Source: Lunularia cruciata
Taxonomy: Eukaryota > Streptophyta > Marchantiopsida > Lunulariales > Lunulariaceae
DNA length: 64,000 nt
Assembly: GCA_948567375.1 (NCBI GenBank)
Contig: OX419756.1
Coordinates: 5,895,001-5,959,000, forward strand
Direction: 5' to 3'
Position numbers and translations under genes: made by a program. Below, piece after piece: positions 45,001 through 56,477 of the stretch. Under the pieces are notes generated by a model that saw nothing but the letters and a program-made list of their open reading frames with translations, was not told the origin of the DNA and ran no database searches. Each line of letters opens with the position of its first letter. The first letter of the stretch is position 1.

Positions 45001-45522
45001 ACCAAGGAACAGATGAACATCACTATTTTGGATTTTAATGTGTTGACTTGGTATTATTCCTAGGTGTTTGGCTTTGAGGAAAGAGTTAAGAACTCTTGGA
45101 CCCACAAGCTTTTTTGTTTTGGATTATTCTCTAGTCCAAGGATAGCCCATGTGAAGGAATCCTTGACTTAGTGGTAAGGTCAAGATAAGACTACATGCTT
45201 AGGAGAATATTCCCATGAGTATGGATATTCCTTTAGCTTTTTTATTTTATTTGACTTTTAGTAACTTGAGTTACTCCAATAATTAACAGCTTTGGTGCAT
45301 AACTATTTCACAAGTATATAAACTAGGGGTGAGGAAGTACTCATCATCCACTCATTTGCAACTATCTCTCTCTCATTGAGTTCTCTAGTGAGCAATGTCT
45401 TGAGTCTTGGAGTGTTAGCCTTAGAGGAGTATGATGGAGTTGGGGTTCTTTGCTATCTTAGTCCATGGTGCCCTAGCATAATAGCCATCAGATACCCGGG
45501 GTAAGAGACAAGCCGACTCACA
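45001..45522 (+). repeat. B2 3' LTR, 5' ~170 bp missing
   Basis: Begins in mid-LTR (GAACATCACTATTTTGGA) and ends GCCGACTCACA. Confidence 0.85.
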
Positions 45523-45880
45523 ATCTGAAGTCATAAAAGTAGGAGTGCAGGTGCTTTGGGTTACTTGAGGCACTAAAGAAGAGTTGGTTTGCAAATAAAG
45601 AAGTAGATAGATTACCCATTTTTGTAATTGTAGTCTAGAGTGAAGAGATAGTAAACATATTAGATGGAGTAGTAGTATTAGATAGACCTAAAGAAGTGGA
45701 GGTAATTGACATAACATTGGGTTTGGAAGCCGAAGTCAAGGTTGGCATTGGATTAGAGTCAAAATAGATTTGAGATTTGAGGAGGCAGATATGAAGAGGT
45801 AGTTTGTCATTTTGGATCTACATATTAGTAAAGTTGTTGTAGAACAATATATTAGTTAGTAACTATTGAAGTGCTTTGCC

Positions 45881-45890
45881 TATTTAAAGG
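45881..45890 (+). promoter_or_regulatory. TATA-like box in D2
   Basis: TATTTAAAGG, the same decamer and context (downstream GTTGTTCAAT) as in D1 at 21070. Confidence 0.45.
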
Positions 45891-46604
45891 AAGCATTCAC
45901 AATGTGTTGTTGTTCAATGTTATATTTCGAAGTTAAGTAAAGCAAAGTGCTGTAATTCAATGCTCATTTTAGCAACATTTAAACATTTTAGCATTTCAAC
46001 TTCTCCAACATTTTAGCTTAATTTTGAGTTTCAATCCTTTATGTGTTTGTGAGTGTTTAAAGAATTTGAAAGTGCAAGTTAGTGAGCTTGTTGGATGTTG
46101 GATGTTGGATTCTGCAACTTTGATTTCATTCTATGTGTTTGATCCTAAGTGGATAGCATTTAAAGCAACGCCTTGACGGATCTATGAAGAACTGTAATGT
46201 TGGTAGTATTCTTCATTTGTAAGTGCAGTATGGGGTTGATGCAAAGCAATTTTGATTGAGGAAGCTGTGCTTTCAATGGAAAGGAGGAACACAATTTTGA
46301 GGTGAGATTTTTTCATAGTGAGGTAGCCTTCTTTGGAAGAATCTGAATCATCACAATCAAAGTTTTTTTGGAAAGAATTGGAAGTATTATGATTATGAGT
46401 GTTAATTTATGATGAGATTGCAAATAAGTGCTCGTTACTCTCTTTTGGGTTTTTTTTCTACCTGAGAGAGTAAAGAAGAACTCAAGAAGAATTGAAGTGT
46501 TACTATTTACTTCATATTTGACCATTTCTAACTCATGTCTCTGTGGAACAAACTTTACTTACTAATTACCGCAAAAGTGATATTTGCCAAGTTGTTACAC
46601 ATAC

Positions 46605-47811
46605 TTTGCAATGAAGCAAACTTGCATAGGTCAAGCCTTCAATCTGATTGGAACTAATCAAGTTCCTTATAGGTGGCTCAAACTTTCCTATTGGGATTCT
46701 TTGTTTCGCTAATAATCATGCTTCATGAACTCCATTTGGGCAATTTATCAAGGTCGTCTATTCTTGAATGGACACTCAATAAGGCAATTTGGCAACAATA
46801 AAAATAACCACCATTTTTATCATATTCTTTCTCTATTTATTGTGCAAAGTGGTCTCTATTGAATAATATCAATCTCCATCAATGTTGGCTCCTCCACTTG
46901 TGTGCAATGTGTTTGCAAGTTCTATGAAGGTCAAGGTCAAGGTCAAGGAATCAAAGTGCTCAACCAACTACATGATTTCCTCCAAGTGTTTGGGCTCCCG
47001 TATGGTCATTTCCAATTTGGTGTGTTACTTGAAGCCTTTCACAAATCAATCCAAAGCTTCAACTTTTAGTACATATGGAATTTTCATTATGTTGTTTTGG
47101 AATTGAGTGATGTAGTTTCTTAAAGAACCAATTTGCTTCAATTCTACCAATCTATCTCATGCAGTTTTTGCAGTATTTATAGTTTGGAATCTCTCAATCT
47201 TCTCATGTCTAGATTGGCACAACAAAAACTTTTAGCTTGCTATACACAAAATTGTCACCATGTTTTGCCATTCCATCTGATTGGCTTGAAGCCAAGAGAA
47301 TCTATCTCTATTCATCTTGAAGGTTTGTAGCTTCAAAATAATATTCATGATCAAACACAAAATTCTCCAATTTGCCTGTGATATTCTTGCCTTGAAATAC
47401 CATGGGCTTTGGAAGTCAAATTTGCTCTTCTCCTTCTAAAACTAGTACTCTCTCTACATGCTTGTTTCATTGATAATCTCTGTCTTCCAACAATTGAGTA
47501 AGGTGCTCAATTTGTTGTTGAATAGCAATGATAACTTCAAGCATTGTTGCCATGACTACTACTCTATCAAACTACCTACAATTATCTAAATTAACACATA
47601 GATGCAACATCTCCACCATTCTTTGTAAGTTATAGTCAAAAGCATCAAGGGTTCATTAGACAAGGTGATTGCATTCAAAAAATTCTACCCAAAGTGTGTA
47701 ATGATGAAATGATGCTTGGGTAGTATATGGATACAAAAATCCTAAGGGTTTGGGGGAAATGGATTTGGTGATCTATCAATTCCACCTATCTCATTCTTAC
47801 TCTAATACCAA
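46605..47811 (-). pseudogene. gag: C-c gag remnant
   Basis: Homologous to C1 36340-37600 and C-a 16130-17280 in the same order. It ends at the primer site next to the LTR at 47812. Stops throughout; no open frame over 75 codons on the sense strand. Confidence 0.7.
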
Positions 47812-48252
47812 TGTAAAAGACCAAGGAGAGAAATAAGAAAATGGAAGATCAAAGTGAAAGATCACATTGAGACTCTTGAATGAAGAAAACTCCAAAAGCC
47901 TAGCATGAGCTTGCACTTTGGTATTTATAGAGAACATAAAAGGCTCTTGAGAAGCTTCTCAAATCACTTCCTAAAAGCAATCTTCTTAGAGTGCAAGTTA
48001 AACTAATCAAGAAGCTTCTTGAGAAGCTTCCTTCTAGAAACGGTGTACTTGGCGTGCAAGCTAAGCTAACTAGGAAGCTTCCCAAGAAGCTTTCTCCTAG
48101 AAGTCATTACTTGGCATACACATTATCCAATTCTTGGAAGATACCAAGAAGTTTCCTAGATGCTTCTAGAATATTTTTATAATTCTTGTCTAATTTTCTC
48201 TATTTGCTACTTTGTTAGTCTCAACTAACTCATATGGAAATTATGTTGTTTT
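47812..48252 (-). repeat. 5' LTR of C-c
   Basis: The inner end (CTTTTACA on the minus strand) is intact. GAAGCTTC-rich internal repeats at 48005-48100. The outer end is degraded; I place it at about 48252 by alignment to TGTAACAATATGG of C1. Confidence 0.75.
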
Positions 48253-48639
48253 TGTATCAAGTAGAAACAAAAATTGAAACCAACATGATCAATCAAGAGC
48301 ATAGTGACATTTTGAGACAAATGAGAATATGGTGCTAGGTTAGCATGCATCCACATTTCTATGTATATTTTTTGAGGCTTTTATGGGATCTCTCTCATCA
48401 CATACAACAGGAATTGTTGAAGTCATAGATCCAAAGGGTGGAGATATTGGTATAGGTTAGCAAGACATTCATGATGATATCTTAGTGATGGATGATCTTT
48501 GCATTGGTGTTAAGGGTGGTATAATTTAGGAGAGAGAGGAGAGAGATCATGTCCTTTAGTGAGCCAATTGGCTTAAATGGGAAAGTAGACACCTTCTTCA
48601 TCTATAGGAGGATAGTAGACTATGAGTAGTACCACTTCC

Positions 48640-49967
48640 ATCTTAGAGACTAAAGTTGGTAAATATGCTCATGAGAAGCTAGGACATTTTGAAGTAAAGC
48701 ATACATATAGTTTACTCCAAGGTCATTATTGGTGGCATGGTTTATAGACCAATGTATAATAATTTTTTGCCAGATGTGTGATTTGTGACCAAGTTAGAGC
48801 ATCATTTAATGCTCCTATGCCATAATTACACCCATTATCTATCATGGGCTTAGCTTTCCACTAGAGTTTGGACTTTGCTTGACACTTATTATTGACTATG
48901 AGACATCATCAGTATGTTTTGGTTATGGTGGAGCACTTCTCCAAGTGGATTGAGTTGCTTGAACCTCTTGACAAGTCTAGTGAAAGGACAACTTACTTGT
49001 TCTTGGATCGGGGTCTTAGTCATTTTTGTGCACCAATTGAGGTTTGGACTGATTAGAGTATAGAGTTCTTGGGAGAGTTTCAAGTCTATCATGACAAGAC
49101 CATGATTGATCACTATATTACCTTCTGAGGTCACTATATTACCTTCTAAGTTCACCCTAAGGTAGATGGCTTAGCAGAGAGAGTGGTTCAGATGGTGAAG
49201 AGAGCATTGTGTAAGTACAATTTGCAAAGAGGCCACTTAAGAGATTGTAATCTCTAAGTCTCTAATTACCTCTATTGTTATTAGTCTCTAAATCTCTAAT
49301 TATCTTGGTTGGCCATGGGCTATTTGTTCAATTGGCAAGCCTCCTTAGCATCCTTTTCTCTTTCCTTTCTACTATATGGATTAGATCCAAATTTACCTAT
49401 AACCATTTTTGTGATGTTATTATAGTGTTGGACTTGGATGATCCAGATGTATGGGTGATTGCATGTCCTCAACAAGAAAAGATCTTTTGAAGAGTGATGC
49501 CGATGGTCTCTGAGAATTTAATATTTGTTGAACATTAGGATACCTTACCTTATGATATGTTACTATTCAAGGAGGATATTATAGACACTAGATCTGTTGA
49601 TTTCATCCAAGTTACTATGTATATCTATAAGACTACACCAATGGTACTTGATGGAACTGCAAGCAACACTATCTTGAGACTGCATGAGGTTTTACCTTTT
49701 GGAGTCCTCATGTTGGAAGGAAATGATGGTGTTGTTGGAAGGTTCATGTGCACAATTTTGTGCCATGCCACCTCCCTAACATTGATGGCATTATGGACCC
49801 AAGCTTGGCAATTGTATGTGCATGCTTGGGATGTATGTTATGTCACTCTTCTTTGTGGACCTACTACTATATTGGTATGTGATATTTTTTTGAGAGGATA
49901 GCATATGGTATGTTTGACTCCTCCCTTCATGGTAGTTCCTCAAGGACAATGGTTATGTCCTTGATGT
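48640..49967 (+). pseudogene. Gypsy integrase with PHD-finger-like C-terminus (element E)
   Basis: A plus-strand remnant unrelated to A-C. HHCC zinc domain: HEKLGHFEVKHTYSLLQGHY...CVICDQVRASF (48670-48800). Core: VMVEHFSKWIELLEPLDKS, APIEVWTD (a stop follows) and GLAERVVQMVKRAL, giving the Asp and Glu signatures. C-terminal part: VLDLDDPDVWVIACPQQ, ILRLHEVLPFGVLMLEGNDG (49660-49730). The end holds a C-x2-C then, in another frame, LVCDI...HMVCLTPPF...PQGQWLCP and a final Cys (49832-49967), the layout of a PHD finger. Stops and frameshifts throughout. Confidence 0.7.
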
Positions 49968-50209
49968 ACTTGACTTATAGCTAGTTCACTCTTTAAATGA
50001 TATAGGTTGCAGATATGCAACTAACTACAAGGCTTGATAGCACACGGCCTCCCAATCTTTACCTACCATAGGACATATCACATACTTGGAGTAGATGTCT
50101 ATCTAGAGATAGAAGGACCTAACCGCTAGCTAGGAGGTTGATTATGGTACTTTAGAGTTTATGTGTGACTTTGTATGAGTTGTGCTTCTTTACTCTATGA
50201 TGTTGATAA

Positions 50210-50211
<2 letters not shown>

Positions 50212-50241
<30 letters not shown>
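50212..50241. repeat. (AT)n microsatellite
   Basis: Uninterrupted AT run of about 15 units. Confidence 0.95.
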
Positions 50242-50247
<6 letters not shown>

Positions 50248-50650
50248 ATGTATACATGCACAACAACTATCAAAACATTCTAGTGCTAAAGCTAGTTTGC
50301 TTGGATGTTGGAGTAGTAGTGTTGGCAATCATAGTTATTTTAGTAGTTGCTCATGGACTACTTGATGGCGGCTAGATTTCATGTTAGGGCTATTGATCAC
50401 ATGGTGGTACCCACTATCACTTGCACCATTTGCATCTTCAAATGGACCGTCAATAACATCATTAAGGCTAGACATCTAAGGCAAGTAGGGGGATATACTC
50501 TTGAAGTGCAGCTCCAAAGAGCTCACTTCTTTGATGTTGAGCATTCAAGTTCTTGGCTATGGTGGAGAGAGGTTCACAAGCATCACATGGAGTTTCTTGG
50601 CTAGAGTGGGTGTGGCTTGACTATAATCAATGCTTGATTGTTGGTAGATT

Positions 50651-50905
50651 GTTGAGGTTTAAATAATTTGGCTAAGGGATTATTTATGATTAAATTCTTC
50701 ACAATTAATAAATGGAGTGTAATTTATTTGGTATAAATAGTTTATCTATTTAGGCATGGATGTTTGTACATCTTTGTTACCTTTTGAGAGGCCTATGCCC
50801 CATAGAAAATATGTACTTGAGATTCTCCCTTGGCCTATAAATTTTGACACAAGGTTAGAATTCTAGCGCTCATAGAGTGGTATTTCACTGATGGCTCCAA
50901 CCTCC
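50651..50905 (+). repeat. Possible LTR remnant of element E
   Basis: Lies 700 bp downstream of the E integrase. TGTTGAGGTTTAAATAA start, GGTATAAATAG box near 50738, and a polar 3' part. No second copy is in the window to prove an LTR. The sequence between (49968-50650) has a single 85-codon frame (50347-50604) that I do not recognise. Confidence 0.25.
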
Positions 50906-51658
50906 CTAAGGAGAGGATCAAATTCAGATCCAATTTGAGTGGAAGAGAAAACTAATTATTATGGTACTTTAGGGTTTATGTACGACTTTTCTATGAGTTG
51001 TGCTTGTATAGTAGGTATATATATATATTTTTATTTATTTATATACATGATAGAGAGCATGAGAAGAAAGTTTAGTAGAAGAACAAGGAAGTGGAACATG
51101 AGGATGAAGGTAAGAAGACGAGAAAACTCATCACTTGGCCTTCTAATCCTACAATGTTCCTTGCTTCTTTTTTGAAGACTTAGCAACTCAAACAATATTT
51201 AGGAGCGATTCCTTTGAAGCAAAAGAGAGATGCAAGTTAGCAGAGATTGATCCTCACAAAACTACTAGATAGACAAGCTTCGAGTGAAAATAGAAGCAGA
51301 AATTTGAAGGCTGAAGATGAAATGTTCAAGTTTGAATCTAAAAATTATTTGTGTGGAAGGAAGATTAGATGCAAAGCAAAGAAGTTTAGATGTATGGAGC
51401 AATCTTCCTAGTCTAGGATGTTCCATACTATGACTCTTGAATAAACATGCACTAGGAGGAGCTTTGAGGAAATAAAAAGCATTGTTACTATGCTATGGGA
51501 TATAGATACACCTTACCATAGTTACATTAGTGACCCAAAATTCCCCATGCCCAATTATAATAATCATGTGTCTAATGATAATGGAATTTTTTTCAACTTC
51601 AAATGCTTATAAATGCCTTTCAACTTTTTGTATGCACTCATATGCATTGCAACTAGCC

Positions 51659-52070
51659 TGTAACAATATGGACTTTAGCGACAAAGTTAGTTGGGCTTAC
51701 AAAGTAGCACATAAGACAAATTAGCCTAGAATATTCTAGAAGCATCTAGGAAGCTTCTTGGGAAGTTTCCTGGCTAGCTTAGCTTGCACCTCAAGTAAGT
51801 AGCTTCTAGAAGCTTCCAACTAGTTTAGCTTGCATGCCAAGTAGGCGACTTCTAGAAGGAAGCTTCTTGAGAAGCTTCCTAGTTAACTTGGCTTGCACTC
51901 TAAGAAAGCGGCTTGAGGAAGCTTCTTGAGAAGTTGCTCAAGGGCCTTCTATGTTACCTATAGATACCAAAGCCAAAGCTCATGCTAGGCATTTGGAGTT
52001 TTCCCACATTCAAGTGTCCCAATGTGAGTTTCCATTCTCCTATTTCTCTCCTCGGTCTCAGTCTTTTACA
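51659..52070 (+). repeat. Solo LTR of family C
   Basis: TGTAACAATATGG...GTCTTTTACA, 412 bp, opposite orientation to the other C copies. Perfect 5-bp duplication TAGCC at 51654-51658 and 52071-52075. Internal GAAGCTTC-rich repeats (51750-51930). Flanking internal sequence is absent, so this is a product of LTR-LTR recombination. Confidence 0.93.
51729..51816 (+). promoter_or_regulatory. Two perfect heat-shock-element trimers in the solo C LTR
   Basis: GAATATTCTAGAA (51729-51741) fits GAAnnTTCnnGAA, and TTCTAGAAGCTTC (51804-51816) fits TTCnnGAAnnTTC. More GAAnnTTC pairs follow at 51749-51880. Confidence 0.5.
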
Positions 52071-52575
52071 TAGCCACTATGTAATGTTGTTAGCCATAAG
52101 CACTTGTATGCACTCAGAACATCTAGTATGGGCTGATTTCAGCTTATTATATGCTAGTATATGTGCCTAAACATGCTTGTTATTAGCCATATGCACTCCC
52201 AATATCTAGTATGTGCTCCCTACCCATGCTTGATATGCTATTGTGTGCACTAGTATGCATTTGTTGTTTGTTGGATGTGTGCTTGTTTACTATTTAAATA
52301 AATGAGTGGTTTAGTCTCAGAATCTTATATGCAATCATTGTAAATAAATAAGTGGTTTAGTCTAAGAGTGTTCTATACATTAACACATCTATTGATCTAT
52401 ATCTACAAGATTGATTTTGTATGCATATAAGAAGGCATGATTTTAAACATACGAGTAAGAGTAAGAAAAAGTTACACATTTTATTAAATCCACATTACAT
52501 TTATATGCTTCCATTTATATAAAAAAATAAAAAGGCTACAAGAGAAAAATGTATAAAAGTAAAATAAAATAGTGT

Positions 52576-53037
52576 TCATAGCAAATAAAAATATATAATG
52601 ATCATAGAAATATACCAAGTAGATGAAGGATGCAATCTAAGTATGGTGTGCCCAATGATGTAGTGCATCCTCCAAGTGGCCATATAGATATCTATAGAGG
52701 AGGAAAGTGCTATATGTCCACATCTATGTCTTCCCATGGGATACAAAGGGAGTTCCTTAAAACACTCAGCTAAAAACGCATATGGATCTCCACTATAATC
52801 CCTAGGTCTGCTTGATGTCCACTCCTCCTCTAAAAATTTAATAGCAAGGTGGGTGTCTACTATAAATCTATCTAGTGGAGCTAGCAAGCAGTCCAATAGT
52901 GAAATGTGTAATGACTTAGGTGAATCAAGTAGAGTAAATCTAGGAAGATGTATAGTACCATAGGGATGGTTCCTAGAATATGGAAATCTTGCACTATCAA
53001 TATATCTTTGATGGATAGCCCTAGTGATGTGAATGTG
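52576..53037 (-). pseudogene. Unrecognised open frame, about 150 codons
   Basis: An open frame without an upstream ATG, from a stop at 53038 to a stop at 52576. It reads RFPYSRNHPYGTIHLPRF, LLDCLLAPLDRFIVDTHLAI, FLEEEWTSSRPRDYSGDP and ECFKELPLYPMGRHRCG before degrading to low-complexity Ile/Tyr. Composition looks protein-like (mixed, with Trp, Cys, Pro) in the first ~110 codons. It lies between a solo C LTR and the truncated B5 gag. I know no family for it. It may be a captured gene fragment or part of an old element. Confidence 0.35.
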
Positions 53038-53759
53038 TTATAAGGCCTAACCATAAAACCTCTCTACTCATCAATTAGCCTGTTTCTCTCTCCAAAGCAT
53101 CCCATGAGGTGCACTTTAGTGTGTACTCCATCAAGTAGGAAATCATAATCTTACATAGAATGTAGCAAGTCCTCTACATCCTTCGTAGCATCACTCGTCC
53201 ATAAGATCACTTTGAAATGTGACACACAATACTCTACAAACTCCCTAACTCTTGACTATGAGATATAGCAAAAGTCTCTACTCGCACTATAACACCATCC
53301 AAGAGCATGCGTCTTCCCACTTCACTACTCTCTAAACTCTCCCAAGACTCTTCTTACCCATCTCTCCTCTTAGTCTCTTTTGGTATTTTGACTCATTGCT
53401 GCATCTTCAAAGAAATCTGGTAATAATGAGACCCACTCAATTTTCCTCCTCTCATTGTTTCCTATGTAATCTCTCTTGAAGTCTCCACAAAGACCTCCAC
53501 ATCTTCTCCATCCTTGGCAAAGAAAACCGGAAGTTTCCCCATCTTAGCCCCTCATTTCTTATTTTCTCAATTTTTTCTTTTCTCTCACTCTATAACTAAT
53601 AGAATATATACATGATTAACACCATTTGAGAGTAATCCACCCTAGGGAACACAAAAGGTTCAAGTTGATCCAAGATTTCTATAGCAATATCAAATTCTAG
53701 AGTGAATATTAATTGAACCTCATGGATAGTTTATCCATAAGTTGAAAGATTATTTCCAT

Positions 53760-54260
53760 CACTAATCTTGAGAACAAGTTGATGAAGGTGGTAGTATTTT
53801 TGTAATTGTACTAATATTCTCTCCAAGATCCTTCACCAAAGTCTCCAAAGTACTTTTACTCCACTACATTCATGTCCTTTTGTAAGTCCTTCCACTCTAC
53901 AAACCTCACACAACTCCTTTGTCCTAGATCTTCTCCGTCCCAATTTTGGTGAAGAAGGTCCAACATGCAAACCAAGTCAAGTAAGCCTCTCTTTTCCCTC
54001 AATCTCTTGTTCTCAGAGGTCAATGGACATGAACTTGCTTTATGTCTCTTTTCTCTACATAAAAATCACTTAGACTTACTCTTTCCTCCAAGTGGTGTAG
54101 GTTTCTGGATCCTCTCAACACTCCTTTCAAATTCTATTCTAAACTCTCTTTTCCTCAAATCCATCCCTAAAATAACCTCAAACTCTTGGAGAACATTGCA
54201 AAGCCTCAATTTCCACTCTTGGTGACACTCCATGCTCCCAAGATGAGTCTCAACACTCAA
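53760..54260 (-). pseudogene. B5 ORF1, zinc-knuckle protein
   Basis: Same protein as in B1: ECHQEWKLRLCNVLQEF, DLRKREFRIEFERSVERIQK. The first Cys of the CCHC knuckle is changed to TGA, so only x2-C-x4-H-x4-C remains, and the rest continues to about 53760. Confidence 0.6.
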
Positions 54261-54647
54261 ACATGTTTTTTGTTGCTCTCACACTTCTCATGCATGAGAT
54301 CTAAACATTGCAGAATTGACACTTCCTCACAATGTCACCCAAATCTATCAATTGGTATGTCATAGTCCTCTTAAAATTTTCGCACTTAATCAAAACTTCA
54401 GGGTGTCCCTCTTTGAAAAATTTCAGACTTTTTAATCAAGCCGTGTAGCCTAGGCACCTTTCTATTCAGCACACATATTTCAGTTTTGGTCTAAAAACCA
54501 CCCCCTCATTTTAAAAACTCATAACTTTATGTGCAAGAAGTATCCCTCTTTAGTTTTTGTGCCAAAAGATAACATACAATGCATTAAATTGTCATGGAAA
54601 GTTTCAGAACAATTCATTTAAAATTGAAGAAATGGCAGACTTTGTAC

Positions 54648-55341
54648 TGTGAGCCGGCCTGTCTCTCACTCAGGATGAACCTCTGATGGCTATTATGGTA
54701 GCGCACCATGGACTAAGAAGGCAAGGAACCCCAACTCCATCATACTCCTCCAAGGCTAACACTCCAAGACTCAAGACATTGCTCACTAGAGAACTCAATG
54801 AGAGAGAGAGATAGTTGCAAATGAAAGGATGATGAGTACCTCCTCACCCCTTGTTTATATACTTGTGAAATAGTTACGTACCAAAGTTACTAATTACCAT
54901 AGTAACTCAAGTTACTAGACTAAAAGTCAAGTAAAGTCAAAAAGTAGAAAGGAATATCCATTCACATGGGCATATTCCCCTAAGCATGTGGTCTTATCTT
55001 GACCCAACCACTAAGTCAAGGATTCCTTCACATGGGCTATCCTTGGACTAAAGAAGAATCCAAAACAAAAAGGCTTGCGGGCCCAAGAGTTCTCAACTCT
55101 TTCCTCAAAGCCAAACACCTAGGAATAATACCAAGTCAACACACTAAAATCCAAAATAGTGGTGCTCATCTTTTCTACTTCCTCTAAAGTAAGGTCCCAT
55201 CTATCTTAGCTATGACTAACTTTAGCTAACCATGACTAATATAGAACCATCCTTTATCTCTATATAAATAATATCTCTTAAGTACTTGTAATACCAAGCT
55301 AAATATCACAATACCACACACATGCACAAATGGGTGTTACA
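54648..55341 (-). repeat. Solo family B LTR inside B5 leader
   Basis: Complete TGTAACACCC...GGCTCACA, 694 bp, with leader sequence of B5 on both sides. Immediate flanks TGTAC (54643-54647) and TTTAA (55342-55346) match at only 3 of 5 positions. Confidence 0.85.
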
Positions 55342-55789
55342 TTTAAATTTTCCAAAGAGCATGTAGTTTTGTGAGCAGTTTACCTTATCAACTTTCAAAA
55401 ATTCTAGCTCAGTGTGCATAGTAGCACTCACAATAATTTTGGGTGTGCTAATTGAGGGATAATCCAAGCTATTATGTGTAGAAATTTCAAATCCAGATCT
55501 CAAACTTGAGATTTTACCCAAAATCACCGTAATCCCCAAAATCCACAATCCACCTCACACAATCTCTCCAAATCCTCTCATGTGTACAAGATGTACAAAA
55601 TCACCTCAAAGACATCATAATGAACTATAGGGTATACAAATGGGTCTTCGTTCTCTAACATAAGTTCAACCCTTTTCTCTCCTAATGTCCTCTCCAAGTG
55701 AGCCTTCATAGCCTCCTTTTGCCTAATATAGAATTATACACGGAACATTATCTTGCCTTTTAGAGAGATCACAATAATAGAACCAAAAG

Positions 55790-56477
55790 TGAGCCATCAT
55801 GTCTCTCATGAAAGATGAACCTATGATGGCTATTATGGTAGCACACCATGAACTAAGAAGGCAAAGAATCCCAACTCCATCATAGTCCTCCAAGGCTAAC
55901 ACTCCAAGACTCAAGACATTCCTCACTAGAGAACTCAATGAGAGAGAAATAGTTGCAAATGAAAGGATGATGAGTACCTCCTCATACCTAGTTTATATAC
56001 TTGTGAAATAGTTATGCCCCAAAGTTACTAATTATTGGAGTAACTCAAGTTACTAGGCTAAAAGTCAAATAAAGTCAAAAAGCTAAATGAATATCCATAC
56101 TCATGGGAATATTCTCCTAAGCATGTGGTCTTATCTTGACCCAACCACTAAGTCAATGATTCCTTCACATGGGCTATCCTTGGACTATAGAAGAATCCAA
56201 AAAAAAAAGCCTTGTGGGTCCAAGAGTTCTTAACTCTTTCCTCAAAGCCAAACACCTAGGAATAATACCAAGTCAACACACTAGAATCCAAAATAATGGT
56301 GCTCATCTTTTCCACTTCCTCTAAGGTAAGTCTCTTCTATCTTAGCTATGACTAACTTTAGTTAATCATGACTAAGGTAGAACTATTCTTTATCTTTATA
56401 TAAATAATATCTCTCAAGTACCTGTAATACCAAACTAAATATCACAATACCACACACATGCACAAATGGGTGTTACA
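55790..56477 (-). repeat. 5' LTR of B5
   Basis: TGTAACACCC at 56477 to GGCTCA at 55790 (two bases lost at the CA end). 688 bp. Confidence 0.88.

Larger units (their letters stand above)
41337..45522 (+). mobile_element. Family B element B2 with three internal deletions, inside D2
   Basis: 5' LTR 41337-42025, PBS remnant, short leader, gag, PR, partial RT, partial RNase H, start of integrase, truncated 3' LTR 45001-45522. Deletions relative to B1: leader to gag (about 42241), RT to RNase H (about 44560) and integrase to mid-LTR (about 45000). ORF1 is gone. Flanks AGTCC and ATCTG do not match, so no target duplication is seen. Confidence 0.85.
38601..46599 (+). mobile_element. Family D insertion D2, split by B2
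   Basis: Starts TATGGTACCC (D1: TGTGGTGCTC) and ends GTTGTTACA (D1: GTTGTCACA). Perfect target duplication CATAC at 38596-38600 and 46600-46604; related C copies at 16126 and 36350 show the empty site. D sequence is 38601-41336 plus 45523-46599 (about 3.8 kb), with B2 between. Homology to D1 runs end to end, but D2 holds about 450 bp (40885-41336) missing from D1. No paired terminal repeats. Confidence 0.8.
53334..56477 (-). mobile_element. Family B copy B5, 5' part, with a solo B LTR inside
   Basis: Sense order from the right: 5' LTR (56477-55790), tRNA-Glu-like primer remnant (about 55768-55785), leader (55760-55342), inserted solo LTR (55341-54648), rest of leader (54647-54300), ORF1 (54260-53760) and gag start (an ATG near 53545 before GKLPVFF). 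It stops at 53334 within gag. Confidence 0.85.

Noticed and set aside
51750-51930. Spaced repeats in the C LTR as a CRISPR-like array
   Set aside because: The repeats are diverged, contiguous ~55-bp tandem units inside a eukaryotic LTR; no uniform repeats with unique spacers.
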